Assembly (NCBI RefSeq): GCF_037975245.1
Contig: NC_092574.1
Span: forward strand, 6,316,713-6,380,712
Direction: 5' to 3'
Length of the DNA stretch: 64,000 nucleotides
Source: Apostichopus japonicus
Lineage: Eukaryota > Echinodermata > Holothuroidea > Aspidochirotida > Stichopodidae
Shown one piece after another: positions 1 to 14,400 of the stretch; the first letter of the stretch is position 1, and each line of letters begins with the position of its first letter. The position numbers were made by a program, and so were the translations under genes. The notes beneath the pieces are model-generated. The model had not been told where the DNA came from. It made no database searches and saw only the letters and a program-made list of their open reading frames with translations.

Positions 1-118
1 CTAGCGATAGCGGGAACACATGTCACATTTGATATGACCATAACAATACATAAAGGTAAAACTCCACCGAAATCACGAAAAAGGACGATTAAGACTATAA
101 TTATAATCTGATACTCAC

Positions 119-2986
<2,868 letters not shown>

Positions 2987-3587
2987 TTTATAATGACTGG
3001 TAGCTTAGTGTACTAAACCAACCAACTTCCAAATAGGAACAAACTAACGCCAAATATGTACTCTGTCAGTTGAAATTATGCCTCCTGAGTTGACGACATC
3101 AAACGGCAACTTCACAGCAAGAAACGTCTTCACCTGTATAGTGACATGTGAACGGGAAACTCATACTATTCAACATATGATCGTGTGACTCTGACTGTCT
3201 GTGCCAAAATGATCAGAGCGTTACGATAGATAGCATACCAGAAGTACGATGAAGGTCATAGGTCATGAAATTCTATCTTGGCACCAAATGCCCTCGAAAA
3301 TTCATAACCATGGCGGGAAAACCCCCTTTACGGCACTTCACTTACGACTGTTGACGCTTTCATAGTTTTTATTATTAATTATCTGAACCGTGATTGTCTG
3401 TTCTTCCTATTAGTTGAGGAAAGTTTATGTGACGTTGTAGTTCAAGTTGAGGAATTAAGCCCTCAGAAAAAAAAAACAACGGTCACCGTGGAGAAATTCC
3501 CTTCATTTCACTGGTTTTACTGAATGTTCAGTTCTTTTTGAACTAATTAATTTAATATATAATGTTTCCTACAAATTTACAAATTTT
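2987..3587. other. 5' flank of CLCA copy B
   Basis: Upstream region of copy B. The first ~120 bp match the upstream region of copy C (54528-54660). A second block near 3285-3350 (core catggcgggaaaaccccc) reappears at about 57225-57290, moved away in copy C by inserted repeats. No coding sequence is recognised; the promoter probably lies here by position. Confidence 0.5.
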
Positions 3588-3710
3588 ACCACGTTAATGG
3601 TTTCAAGACTACTTTTCTCAGTATAAACCAGTATATATTCAGTATATAACTTGACACTAGCCACCGATATTGAGGAGGGTGCATGGGATAATGAAATTAC
3701 TCCGAGCAGG

Positions 3711-4240
3711 TTTGGACGCTAGGGTTATTAGGTGGTAAATTATATGAAATATAAAAGTACGTCACTCACCTCAAACACTACAGTCCTATTTGCGCTAGGT
3801 CGCCGTCTCGTACGAATACTACAGACAGGATCCAATTAAAAATCCAAACACAAATCCCGCTATCAAAATCCTAATCCATAAAAACAATTCGCCCGGAAGC
3901 GGGGCAACACGTATCCGATTTGATATTGAATAAAAGTAGGGAAAAACAATAAAAGTTTTCCGTTTAAGCGTAATTTCGTCGTAAGTATAAGCGTTGTCGA
4001 TCCGTTGAATATCGTAATCCAAGTCCGAGTCGTCTGTCGTAAAAAAACTCTATATTATCTATCGTTGTGTGAAAGATTTCGCTTATCGTTCGTCGGAATA
4101 AAACCATCCATTGTTTTTATCGAAACCAATGTCTCTTGACCTAGTATTAGTCATGACATTGATAAAGTGATTATTGATCGTAATTAATCTTCTAAAAATG
4201 AGGGCGCACTTTCGATTTGATAAAAGTGAAGTCCTCTACA
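3711..4240 (-). repeat. 3' LTR of the CsRn1-like element
   Basis: 530 bp, same length as the partner at 8433-8962 and without a difference visible to reading. In element orientation it begins TGTAGAGGACTTC. Confidence 0.93.
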
Positions 4241-4324
4241 TAGCCCCCTTCCAGATCACTCGCGAAAAAGAGTGATCGATAAGAAAAACAAAACGTTATA
4301 TAAAACATTTATGTACACAGTTCT

Positions 4325-7300
4325 TCACCTATATCGCACTGGCCAATGAACCCGCCTACCTGATCGCGTAACGGTCTTTGGCTTGGGGTCAGGCTGTATG
4401 AGTCCGGTGGGCGTATCGTTCGAGTGGCGTGTTTTGGTTGAAAGTTCGTCGTTCTCGAAAGAGGGCGTGGGCAAAGTAAGCGGTTCGGTCGGTTCCACAA
4501 GTTCGTCATCTTCAGCATACGCGACCTTTAACCTGTCAATCGACACTGTGTCGTGTTTGCAATTGATGTCCAATACAAATGTTTTGTCGCCCCTGGAAAT
4601 GACACGGAAAGGCCCTCGGTACGGAGGTTGCAGTGGACGTTTCACTGAATCGACTCTAACCCAAACGTGTGTGCAGTGCTGAAGATCGTCGGACTGCTGC
4701 GCATGTCGTTGATTTGGCCTGGTGTCGGTCCGTTTTAAATCGGCCATCTGTCGTTTCAGGCGGTCGACGAAAATTGTAGGATCAAGCTCGTTCACGTCAG
4801 GAACAGGAGATACCAGTTGACATGGCACGCGAAGAGTAGTACCGAAAACTAATTCCGCTGCACTGCACCCGAGGTCGGTTTTAAGAGTTGTACGTATGCC
4901 TAACAAAACAAGTGGCAAAACCTCGGCCCACTTGGAAGGATCGCGTTGAGCTTTGATGGATGATTTGAGATGCCTATGGAAGCGTTCCACAAGCCCGTTG
5001 GATATCGGGTGATACGCAGTCGTACGTATTCGTTTGCTGCCGAGAAGAGCGGTCAGTTGTTTGAACAGAGCAGATTCGAATTGAGCGCCTCTATCCGTCG
5101 TTATAGTCGATGGCACACCGAAAATGGAAATCCATCTGCTGACAAATGCTTCAGCGACAGTCTGGGCAGTGATATCTGGAATACAGATTGCTTCCGGCCA
5201 ACGAGTGAAGCGGTCGATAACGGTGAGGAGGTATGTGTATCCTCTTGACGGTGGGAGTGGGCCCACAATGTCCAAATGAATGTGTTCGAAACGAGCATCG
5301 GGGACAGCAAAAGTACCAAGTGGCGTTGTCGTGTGTCGGTGTACTTTGGCGCGTTGGCAGGACTCACATGATTTAGCCCAGGACCTGACGTCTTTGTTTA
5401 TGTTGGGCCACACGAAACGGTCCGTGATAAGTTTCCGTGTTGCTCTGATTCCAGGATGCGACATTGAGTGAAGTGAATTAAAAATGTCTTTCCGAAACAC
5501 CTTCGGTATAAACGGTCGAGGTGAACCGGTTGACATATCACACCATATCGTGCCAGGGGATGATGGGAGCGGAATCTCCTGAAATTTCATGACAGTGGAG
5601 TCCTTCAATTCTTGAAGTTGAATGTCATGCTGTTGTTTTGCAGCGATTTGAGCAAAGTCGATCAGGGTAGATGCGGGCAATCCTTGACGGAATGCGTTAA
5701 CGCCTAAACGAGACAGTGCGTCTGCGACGATATTGTCCTTTCCACTGACGTGGCGAATATCCGCCGTGAACTGGGAAACGAAATCCAGATGCCTTATCTC
5801 TCTCGGTGAGTAGCGGTCGGTACTAGTTTTTAACGCGTACGTTAGTGGTTTGTGGTCGGTGAGAATGAAGAATTGTCGTCCCTCTAGTATATGACGGAAA
5901 TGACGTATTGCCGAGTATATTGCTAGTAGTTCACGACCAAATGCACTGTATCGCGATTCTGTCTCGCTTAGTTTTCGAGAGAAAAACGAGATTGGATGCC
6001 AAACTCCTTCAATATTTTGCTGTAACACGCCTCCTAAGGCTTTATCCGAGGCGTCCACCATTAATGAAAGGGGTTTGGATGAGTCGGGATGCGTAAGGAG
6101 AGTTGCGTTGGCGAGCGCTCGTTTGCTCTCCTCGAATGAGTCGGATGCTTCGTCATTCCAGTCAATCGGTGCTGACTTGGGCTTCTTTCCGGCTAATAAG
6201 TCTGTTAAAGGGTGTAAAATACTGGAACATCTCGGGATGAATCTCCTATAAAAGTTGATAAGTCCAAGATATTCTCGAAGTTTGCGTAACGAATTTGGCT
6301 TCGGAAATTCGGCTATGGCTTGCACTTTCTCCGGGAGAGGTGATATTCCTTTGGAGCTCAATTTGTGTCCAAGAAATTCGAGTTCTGGAACACCGAACTG
6401 ACACTTAGTTGGATTGATCACCACTCCGTAATCTGCGAGTCTGGCAAACAGCTGTTTAAGGTGACGGGTATGTTCCTCTGGGGAATTGCTGGCCACGAGT
6501 ACGTCATCAATGTAAGTGTAGCAAAATGGCAAACCGCGCGTTACCTCGTCCATGAAGCGTTGGAACGTCTGGGCGGCATTGCGGAGTCCAAACGGCATTC
6601 GTTTAAATTCGAAGAGGCCGAAGGGAGTTGTGATGGCCGTTTTGCAAATATCGGAGTCTTCCACCGGGATTTGATGGTAGGCTCGCACTAAATCAATTTT
6701 GGAATAAATTGATGTTCCCGACAGTGAAGTTGAGAAATCGTGAATGTGTGGAATAGGATAGCGGTCTGGAATGGTAACGTTGTTAAGGGCTCGATAATCG
6801 CCACATGGCCTCCAATCTCCGTTCTTTTTGGGCACCATGTGTAGAGGGGATGACCAATTGCTGTTAGATTGTCGGACGATCCCAAGTTGCAGCATGTGGT
6901 CAAATTCTTGTCGAGCGATAGTTAGCTTGTTGGGCGGTAGACGACGTGTGCGAGAAAAAATGGGTGCTCCGATCGTGTTGATATAGTGCGTAACCGAATG
7001 TTTCACCTGTGTTTCTTCAAAAGTTACCCGCAAAATTTCTGGGAATTCCTTTAATAGAGCATGATAAGGTGAATCGTTAGGTGTTGTGGCAAACATCGGA
7101 CAAAGGGACGTTTCTTCGGTTGAGATGCCTTCAATAGTCAGATTGGTTAACCTGTCGATAAGTGTATTATTTCGAATATCGACAAGTAATCCAAAATATC
7201 GTAAGAAATCACAACCGAGAATAGCAGTTTCCACGTCGGCGATCACAAAAACCCACGGAAAGTTCCTTCGCAAACCAATATTGAGTGTTAGTGACTTGTG

Positions 7301-7540
7301 CCCGAAAGTGTCTATTTTGGTCCGATTTGCCGCTTGAAGATATGGCCCCTTTCCGCGATTATATAGGTCACAACGTACGGGGGGTACCACACTGACCGCT
7401 GCCCCTGTATCAATGAGAAAACGTTTCGTGGTGGTTCTGTCACGAATGTAAAACAGGCGGCTTCGATTTTGGCCAACGCTCGCCACCGTTACACGCTGGC
7501 CTGTTCGTTTTCCGGCTTTAAATTGCTTGGATACTTGCAT
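4325..7540 (-). CDS. pol: Pol polyprotein of the CsRn1-like element
   Basis: 1071 codons. Order of domains: aspartic protease ([13 protein letters not shown], about residue 42), reverse transcriptase with [11 protein letters not shown], RNase H (DASDKALGG and ILTDHKPL regions), integrase zinc region [11 protein letters not shown] followed by CESCQ, integrase core beginning [10 protein letters not shown] with [10 protein letters not shown] and the final E in [10 protein letters not shown], then a chromatin- or DNA-binding C-terminal tail. The frame is open throughout. It is translated from the element's own genomic RNA; domain order PR-RT-RH-IN is that of Ty3/gypsy (Metaviridae). Confidence 0.95.
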   Translation of the reverse strand: MQVSKQFKAGKRTGQRVTVASVGQNRSRLFYIRDRTTTKRFLIDTGAAVSVVPPVRCDLYNRGKGPYLQAANRTKIDTFGHKSLTLNIGLRRNFPWVFVIADVETAILGCDFLRYFGLLVDIRNNTLIDRLTNLTIEGISTEETSLCPMFATTPNDSPYHALLKEFPEILRVTFEETQVKHSVTHYINTIGAPIFSRTRRLPPNKLTIARQEFDHMLQLGIVRQSNSNWSSPLHMVPKKNGDWRPCGDYRALNNVTIPDRYPIPHIHDFSTSLSGTSIYSKIDLVRAYHQIPVEDSDICKTAITTPFGLFEFKRMPFGLRNAAQTFQRFMDEVTRGLPFCYTYIDDVLVASNSPEEHTRHLKQLFARLADYGVVINPTKCQFGVPELEFLGHKLSSKGISPLPEKVQAIAEFPKPNSLRKLREYLGLINFYRRFIPRCSSILHPLTDLLAGKKPKSAPIDWNDEASDSFEESKRALANATLLTHPDSSKPLSLMVDASDKALGGVLQQNIEGVWHPISFFSRKLSETESRYSAFGRELLAIYSAIRHFRHILEGRQFFILTDHKPLTYALKTSTDRYSPREIRHLDFVSQFTADIRHVSGKDNIVADALSRLGVNAFRQGLPASTLIDFAQIAAKQQHDIQLQELKDSTVMKFQEIPLPSSPGTIWCDMSTGSPRPFIPKVFRKDIFNSLHSMSHPGIRATRKLITDRFVWPNINKDVRSWAKSCESCQRAKVHRHTTTPLGTFAVPDARFEHIHLDIVGPLPPSRGYTYLLTVIDRFTRWPEAICIPDITAQTVAEAFVSRWISIFGVPSTITTDRGAQFESALFKQLTALLGSKRIRTTAYHPISNGLVERFHRHLKSSIKAQRDPSKWAEVLPLVLLGIRTTLKTDLGCSAAELVFGTTLRVPCQLVSPVPDVNELDPTIFVDRLKRQMADLKRTDTRPNQRHAQQSDDLQHCTHVWVRVDSVKRPLQPPYRGPFRVISRGDKTFVLDINCKHDTVSIDRLKVAYAEDDELVEPTEPLTLPTPSFENDELSTKTRHSNDTPTGLIQPDPKPKTVTRSGRRVHWPVRYR

Positions 7541-8316
7541 GGCGCTCTACATTTCCTGGCCTTATCACCAAATGATTGATGATACCAACAAATATCACTG
7601 TCGACGTTACTGGTATTATTTGACTGGGAATTGAATCTTTGTCGGCTTCGAGATCGGCTTCGACTGCGCTCCCTGACCTCTGACTTTAGTGAAGCAATTT
7701 GGGCAGTGAGTTCACGGACTTGTTCACTTAGTTGTTGCACTTCTGATTTTTGTGCCTGGGCCTGGGGTGTTTGTATGGCAGCGATGGGAGGATATGCAGG
7801 AGTTACTTCCATGATTTTATCCGCTAACTCGGCTAAGGTTTCTATCGGTGTGGTGTCGCTCATCGACGCCAGAATTAGTTGGGCGCTCGATGGAAGTCGC
7901 TGAACAAAAAGTTGTTTCAAAATGTTCGCATGAAGGGTGTTTGTACCTAGCAGCTGACGCATTTTGCGCAACAGTTGCGTGGGTTTTCGATCCCCCAATT
8001 CTTCAGAAATTAACAACTGGTGGAGCCGTTTTTGCTCCGAAGCCGTTGTTCGCTTAATCAACTCCTCCTTTAGTTTTTGATAGGGTTGTTCGCTTGGCTT
8101 ACTTATGAGCAAGTCGCGTACTTCCTGGGCTATTTCCGGTTGTAGGGACGATATCACGTAGGAATATTTTGTATCCTCGTTAGTAACTCTCCTCGTTACG
8201 AATTGCGCCTCAACCTGTGCGAACCAGATAATTGGGTCATTGGGCCAGTACGGAGGTAATTTAATACTAACTGTGGATAGCGATTGCTGTGTTTCGTGTG
8301 AATTTTCTGGATCCAT
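7489..8316 (-). CDS. gag: Gag protein of the CsRn1-like element
   Basis: 275 codons from the ATG at 8316 ([11 protein letters not shown]); an upstream in-frame extension has no better start. The capsid-like region [20 protein letters not shown] is typical of this lineage. A basic SRSRSRSR stretch precedes a zinc knuckle of CHCC spacing ([18 protein letters not shown]). The 3' end overlaps pol by about 50 bp in another frame. Confidence 0.92.
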   Translation of the reverse strand: MDPENSHETQQSLSTVSIKLPPYWPNDPIIWFAQVEAQFVTRRVTNEDTKYSYVISSLQPEIAQEVRDLLISKPSEQPYQKLKEELIKRTTASEQKRLHQLLISEELGDRKPTQLLRKMRQLLGTNTLHANILKQLFVQRLPSSAQLILASMSDTTPIETLAELADKIMEVTPAYPPIAAIQTPQAQAQKSEVQQLSEQVRELTAQIASLKSEVRERSRSRSRSRQRFNSQSNNTSNVDSDICWYHQSFGDKARKCRAPCKYPSNLKPENEQASV

Positions 8317-8413
8317 GATGTACAATATTATATTATTCCAATGCGAAAAAAACTGTAGTAAAAAAAAATATGCGATTTTAGTACTTGGGAAGTATTCAGG
8401 GCAACCTAGCTTG

Positions 8414-8431
8414 ATCACGTCGGGGTCACCA
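8414..8431 (-). promoter_or_regulatory. Primer-binding site for tRNA-Trp
   Basis: Eighteen bases read on the plus strand as atcacgtcggggtcacca, which is the 3' end of animal tRNA-Trp including CCA. It lies one base from the 5' LTR. CsRn1-lineage elements are known to use tRNA-Trp. Confidence 0.9.
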
Positions 8432-8432
8432 C

Positions 8433-8962
8433 TTTGGACGCTAGGGTTATTAGGTGGTAAATTATATGAAATATAAAAGTACGTCACTCACCTCAAACAC
8501 TACAGTCCTATTTGCGCTAGGTCGCCGTCTCGTACGAATACTACAGACAGGATCCAATTAAAAATCCAAACACAAATCCCGCTATCAAAATCCTAATCCA
8601 TAAAAACAATTCGCCCGGAAGCGGGGCAACACGTATCCGATTTGATATTGAATAAAAGTAGGGAAAAACAATAAAAGTTTTCCGTTTAAGCGTAATTTCG
8701 TCGTAAGTATAAGCGTTGTCGATCCGTTGAATATCGTAATCCAAGTCCGAGTCGTCTGTCGTAAAAAAACTCTATATTATCTATCGTTGTGTGAAAGATT
8801 TCGCTTATCGTTCGTCGGAATAAAACCATCCATTGTTTTTATCGAAACCAATGTCTCTTGACCTAGTATTAGTCATGACATTGATAAAGTGATTATTGAT
8901 CGTAATTAATCTTCTAAAAATGAGGGCGCACTTTCGATTTGATAAAAGTGAAGTCCTCTACA
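8433..8962 (-). repeat. 5' LTR of the CsRn1-like element
   Basis: 530 bp partner of 3711-4240; adjoins the primer site on its inner side and the CAGG target duplication on its outer side. Confidence 0.93.
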
Positions 8963-9275
8963 CAGGGACTTGTTATGGAACAACTCCCTGCTCCGAGCCA
9001 GGAGTAATATATTCTTGAAGGAAAGGAAAGGGGTTTAAAACCTTTAACTAACTTTGTTATCATTCTGAATATTACTCCGAGCAGGGACTTGTTATGGAAC
9101 AACTCCCTGCTCCGAGCCAGGAGTAATATATTCTTGAAGGTAAGGAAAGGGGTTTAAAACCTTTAATTAACTTTGTTATCATTCTGAATATTACTCCGAG
9201 CAGGGACTTGTTATGGAACAACTCCCTGCTCCGAGCCAGGAGTAACATATTCTTGAAGGTAAGGAAAGGGGACTA
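8963..9275. repeat. 119 bp tandem repeat carrying a hairpin
   Basis: Three units start at 8963, 9082 and 9201, each with cagggacttgttatgg and its inverted partner caactccctgctccgag. The right duplication arm has a single unit (38650-38735), so the left arm was amplified or the right reduced. The LTR element landed inside the first hairpin. Confidence 0.8.
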
Positions 9276-9935
9276 AAACTAAGAAAATACGACCATTTCC
9301 TATCTGTCAAGCAATTTTAACTTGTTCGGTGAAAATAATTATGACCTTTAATTAACTTTGTTATCATTCTGAATATTGCTCACAATAAATTGTGATAACT
9401 GAAAAAAAACAGTGAATTCCCATATTCTCTCCAATTATTAACATTCTGTCAACTGTTACCGTGTCATTAGGCTTACGACTTTACATACAGAATCCATATG
9501 AGGTGTGTGGTATCGTCAATTCTGTATGCTGATCCAGTTGACCCTAAAAGTGTATGTATGTATCCATATCTGTGTACATCCCGTGGCAAACAACTGATAA
9601 AATCCTGAAATGCGTATTACACCTCCTGCATGACTCGCTAGACTGAGGTCACCATGGCAACTACGATGTCCTATACAAAGCTGGGCGTCCCATGCCGTAT
9701 AATGATCATCAAAATTGACATAGGATACGTCCGTGTTACCGTACCTTGTAGTTTGTAGGCATACACATGATCAAGCAGTAACGATTTGACCAGGGAGTTG
9801 TTATGGACTATACTTCCACCGGTAACGTTGTAATACGTGGTTTTCACAAGACGGTTGTTACACAAATGATCTTGTCTTGCAAGGAAAAGATTTGATTTAT
9901 GCGAAGGCAGTTATTCCATACGTCGGACATTCGTA

Positions 9936-10157
9936 ATGGAAGGAGTAACCAAACATGATTTCCTTGGAATGAAACTCCACCGTCGGGAAGGAATTGAACG
10001 GTTTCAAAAGTCTTATAGATCCGCAGTTGTTATTGTTATGGGATTTGCTTGTTTTTGTTACATGTTATCGTTGGTATGCTCATTCTATCTCTCTGTTTGG
10101 AATACATCGTGCGACTGTCTAGTGGAAGAAAGTCTCGTCTTGACAGACGAACAACAG
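9936..10157 (+). CDS. Single exon coding for a type II signal-anchor segment, left copy
   Basis: 74 codons from ATG to a GT donor (aacag then gttcgt), phase 0. The peptide has a basic cytoplasmic-type N-terminus ([14 protein letters not shown]) followed by one hydrophobic span, about residues 29-55 ([20 protein letters not shown]), then CDCLVEE. This is the layout of a type II membrane protein's first exon. No family is recognised. The inverted copy at 37380-37601 keeps the same frame; I counted 10 nucleotide differences in 222, eight of them changing the residue, which gives no sign of strong purifying selection. The next plus-strand exon in compatible phase is the CLCA exon at 11474, but joining them is conjecture. 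Confidence 0.5.
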
Positions 10158-10173
10158 GTTCGTTATTGCATAT

Positions 10174-10176
<3 letters not shown>

Positions 10177-10268
<92 letters not shown>

Positions 10269-10333
10269 CATCTGGTTATATATATATTTATATATATATA
10301 TATCATCTGGTTATATATATATATATATATATT
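10177..10333. repeat. (AT)n microsatellite, interrupted
   Basis: TA dinucleotide array interrupted twice by atcatctggttatat, directly after the signal-anchor exon. The right arm has only the non-repetitive version (catctggttaatgg near 37370), so the array grew after duplication. Confidence 0.95.
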
Positions 10334-11473
10334 TATTTATATCTGTGTGTGTGTTCTAGTGGCTGTGTTCACTCTTACAACCCGGTGCCAATTAGTTACA
10401 TGATCCATGTATGACTTAAATGAATAACGTTTCGTGACCTAGCTTGTATGTTATTTCATGCTCCATTTTAGTGTCGATAGGTGGCAGAAACGCAATAAAA
10501 GGATACAATCTCTATTAATCCATATAGCATTTAAACTTGGTACATTTTCCCAATAATTTACCTTGTCTATTAGCTGCAGAATGATCGCGAAAAATATCGG
10601 TATTACTCCATTACGCGACCTAAAACAAAGCGACCTTTTACGCAATGAAAACCTAAGGTTGAAAGAGCATCTATCTTCCACTCGCAACTAATGTTGAGTA
10701 AACCCCTTTGCAAAATATCGAGGCAGCAATAACAACGTATCTCAAAACTGCTTAAATTGACCCATTTGCTGTTTGTTTGTAAATGCTCCACGTAGTTTGT
10801 GAACAATCTCCGCACATGAGAACTTCCCGTATATAATGCAAGTGCAGATAGAGAACCATTTTACCCAGTTAATTCGCATTGAGATCGGTCATTGATCAAA
10901 ATCTAACTAGGCGACAGTTAATGTTCGTAAACAGCGCCTAGCCATTCCCCCAACGTTACTGCATCCAAACCTGAAGTTTGTATTCTCTTTTTTGGTGGAG
11001 GTGTGTATTGCCAGATACAGTAAACTGACCTGTGTTTACCATGCCATAGTGAAATTTATATCAACATAATTGTTTGGGCCATTTATATTGTAACAGCTAT
11101 TTCTGGTTTACAAGCAGAAGTCTAGTGCAATGAAGTCATCGAAACCTCAATGCGTTTCGCATTCTGGTTGTTTTATAGGAAACTGAATTTGTTGAACTTC
11201 ACCTGCACGGATTGACCTTGACTGAAATTTTCTGATACAGTCATCCACCTTCCCCACCCCCTCCGCCTCCCCCACCCCTTATATTTTCTTACTCATGGTT
11301 AATTGTTATATCCAATTAAATGTATAACCTCCGTGTTGTATGTAATAGCGGAAAGACACAGTCGTCGTTTCAAATGTTTGTAGGGGCGTGGGGGGGGGGG
11401 GGGTGGGTGAGTAGGAAGAATTGACTTGGGAAAGTTGGGGCTAACGATATTTTTGTTTCCTTTCATTACTTAG
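10334..11473. other. Left-arm sequence without recognised genes
   Basis: Holds the block 10540-10985 that occurs twice in the right arm (once in each orientation, around 34.7 and 35.75 kb), and a dispersed repeat at about 11030-11220 that recurs at 34.03-34.28 kb and, more diverged, at 54.96-55.15 kb. No coding sequence recognised. Confidence 0.55.
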
Positions 11474-14400
11474 AGTTCAGGTTGGTACACTTTATATGAC
11501 AGTGACTGTTGTAAAAACTGGCCAAGTTGGTGTTACCTTTTGAGGAGCGCGGGCAACACTTGTTCAATGAAATTTCAGGCTCTCTCCAGAGAAGAAACCG
11601 ACGATTCCGATAGTCGCAAACATATCGCTATTTTTGCTGAGCTAAGCCAATCTGATCAGCCAATCCTTGGTGCAAATGTCACGGTAAAGGTCACGAGGTC
11701 AACCAAACATGAAGAAGAGATAATTAATGTACACTTACTCGATAATGGTTCCGGTAGGTCACTCATTTCTGGTTCTCTCAAACGTATTACTTGAAAAATG
11801 TCATATCATCAAGGGGTGAGGTGGGGAAGGGGTAAGAAATCACTTTTTATTTGCATCCTTTGCATTCCGCAGTTGTTAAAAGTCTTCTTATGGAATTACC
11901 TAGTTGCAACCGGCAGGTGAATATCTCACATTCACTCCTTTCAGGCCCGCAAGCGTGCAGCAGATAAGTATGTCGAATGGCAAAAATGCGTTTAACCAAT
12001 GATTCAATATATCCAATGGTGATGTCTGAAATTCTTCAAAATTTCCCGGAAATTTCATACTATTGATTTCTTATAATATTAAAAAAAATCTTTCCTACAA
12101 GTTCGGAGTGTCTCAATTCTTCCCCGAAATTATGCAAAATGGTTAATTAGTGATAATGATAGAGGCAGTAACCACAAACTCGCTGAAGTTATTTTCAATC
12201 AATGGGTGGCTTTTGTTTACGCCAGTGGAGGGCGGTAGACACAAACTCGTTGAAGCTTCAAGCATTGCTTTACTTATTCACTTGTTCTGGATTCCTTGCC
12301 GGAGGTATTGCAAGCCGCTCCAATTACCTCCCAATTCTACTAAAGTGTAATATATTCTACCTAAGTCGAATTCAAGTAAAATGTATTTCTCATGAGTGAA
12401 ATAGAATCCACTTAAATAGAATACAAATGATTAATGTTCTATATAACTTATGTGGAAAGCAATTCACTTATTGTATTTAAGTTAAGTAAAATAAAAGTTC
12501 ACTTAAAGGCATTGAAGACTCGGCCCAAACCGCGTGCCGCCCTGCGAAAAAGTTAACTTTCCGTTGCTTGCAAGTGAAGTTTTTTTTTTCTTATTGCTAC
12601 AAAATGCAGACAGTAATGAAAGGTGATACCTTGTTATCTTTTATCTGTACCTGAGATCAGGGAGTTCCATAGCAACTCCCTGCTGAGATGTCCACCGCTG
12701 CTCATTACACTGTGTTATGGGTATTGCCCGTAGCTGCATGTAGTGACTGTACACTAGTGTATAATTACCGACGGTAGCGAGCTGTTTGTGTATTTTCTGG
12801 GACCGATGATGGTGTCTAACACTTCTGTTACACCTCAGTCGAAACCAGGTCAGATTACCCGCATGAGACATTTCTTTGTATGAGAGTATTCACACCCTTT
12901 AAGCTTAGTTAAAATGGGGCAACACTTGGCTGAATGGTTCAACATGTTATCTCAAATGGTCTCCAAATTGGTCACCTCTTTCTGTGATTAAAAAAGATGA
13001 CTTTTGCTCTGGCAGTAGGTTGTGAAAATATTTCAGTGTATAAACATTGTCACGTAGAGTTCTCAGTCAGTTATAACAATTATAAAAGGAGTTTGCTAGC
13101 TCAAAGTTGGTAAAAGAAATTATCCTTTATATTAATACATCTATTTGTCTATATTTCACATAGTAAGACTGTTCTTTCTGGAGTATTGAAACATTGGGTG
13201 TCTAAATAGTATACTCTAAAATCCTTATCAGTGAATGACATGGTTGATGTCCACAAGGGAGTGTTGCAAATAACAGCTAGAAATCTCTGATCTTTTCAAT
13301 TTACCGCTGAATTCTTGGACAAATATATAACCCATCCACTTGCTCTCTGAATTGTGACCACATTGTATAGCAAGGAAACAGTGTCGGGGTCAACTGCAGG
13401 TTCTTTACTATTTCAAACGACCAAACTAGACGAATGTAACCGTCCTTTATTATGACTTTGTGTTTGAAAACTGTTTCCGTCAGCAAAAGCAATAAAAGTA
13501 ATACAGGACATTCAAGTTGACCCCATCAAAATAAAGGAATTTTGAGGGACTTTCCCTCGCGTGAACATTTTCGATAGTGGTAAGTCAAAGGTGTCTTGCC
13601 TGTCTCCATGAAGTCTATGATTAAATGCTTTACCGTCGTTTTCAAAAATGTAATGATATCTTAAACTGATGCAATATGAACTTCAACCAAGATAAACATC
13701 GGAGTTACTGCGTTTACCAGGTTTTATGACTTTCATCTCTGTTGAACTCAAACGACGTTTTCACGTTCACAGACTAAAAGAAAACGTGACTGTGCATACC
13801 ATCCGACAACGTTAAGGCCTCTTCGTTACAGTTTACGTCACGGAACATTTCTGACATTTCATGTGATGTTTATGGATAGAATCCTTTGTATATAGTTTGC
13901 AGTAGGATTCTTATTTTTTTAAATGAACGATCATATTCCCTACCAAGCTGATATGCATGCAGCTGTGTGCTTGCAATGTTTATAGTAAACACAAGCCTAT
14001 CCTTCCTGTTACTTCTGTCGTATGATTCGTTACTCTGTTTGACCAAACTACTACGTTCAACCACATAATTTCTGTGCGTTCAACTCTTAGGCTGCAAGTT
14101 TGATCAAAACTGTCCTTGAACGGAACCGCGACTGATTTTTAAGCAGAAATTTTCAAAGATGATATCGTGAGAAGAATAAAACTGATTTCAAAAGAAAAGA
14201 CATTTGCGTTTCCTAGCTAAGAATATTTCTACCTCTGTTTACCAGGAACAAAACGAAATTGACAATTTTCTAATTTCCGTCAAAAAAAGAGTCTATCCTA
14301 TCATTAGCCGGCTGTACTGACAACTAAGCCTAGCCAAAATAACATGCGCTACGTGTTTCAAATATTTCGTAAACCAAACCGGCAATAAATTGTGACTAAT

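Larger units (their letters stand above)
3711..8962 (-). mobile_element. Ty3/gypsy LTR retrotransposon, CsRn1-type, looks whole
   Basis: Minus-strand element of 5252 bp with 530 bp LTRs at 3711-4240 and 8433-8962 in which I saw no mismatch, so it is young. It is flanked by the 4 bp target duplication CAGG. Gag and Pol frames are open and overlap in different frames, as in relatives. The primer site pairs with the 3' end of tRNA-Trp, and the Gag zinc knuckle is of CHCC type; both are marks of the CsRn1 lineage. A purine tract (GGAAGGGGGG in element sense) abuts the 3' LTR. It sits inside a hairpin repeat of the left duplication arm and is absent from the right arm. Confidence 0.93.
3588..13735 (+). 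repeat. Left arm of a large inverted segmental duplication
   Basis: Sequence from about 3588 to 13735 recurs as reverse complement in 38860-25015. Anchor matches, in order: 3590-3710 with 38860-38700; 9270-9380 with 38650-38560; 9440-10170 with 38060-37370; 10540-10985 with 35945-35565; 11000-11230 with 34280-34030; 12500-12870 with 33985-33740; 12900-13400 with 32770-32290; 13400-13735 with 25310-25015. The arm carries a 5.25 kb LTR element not in its partner. Ends were judged by eye and are good to about 30 bp. Confidence 0.85.

Noticed and set aside
3819-4022. Identical 67-codon frames in the two LTRs
   Set aside because: Chance frames within LTR sequence; no similarity to any protein recognised.
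4383-7337. Several plus-strand frames of 60-108 codons
   Set aside because: Antisense shadows of the retrotransposon pol gene.
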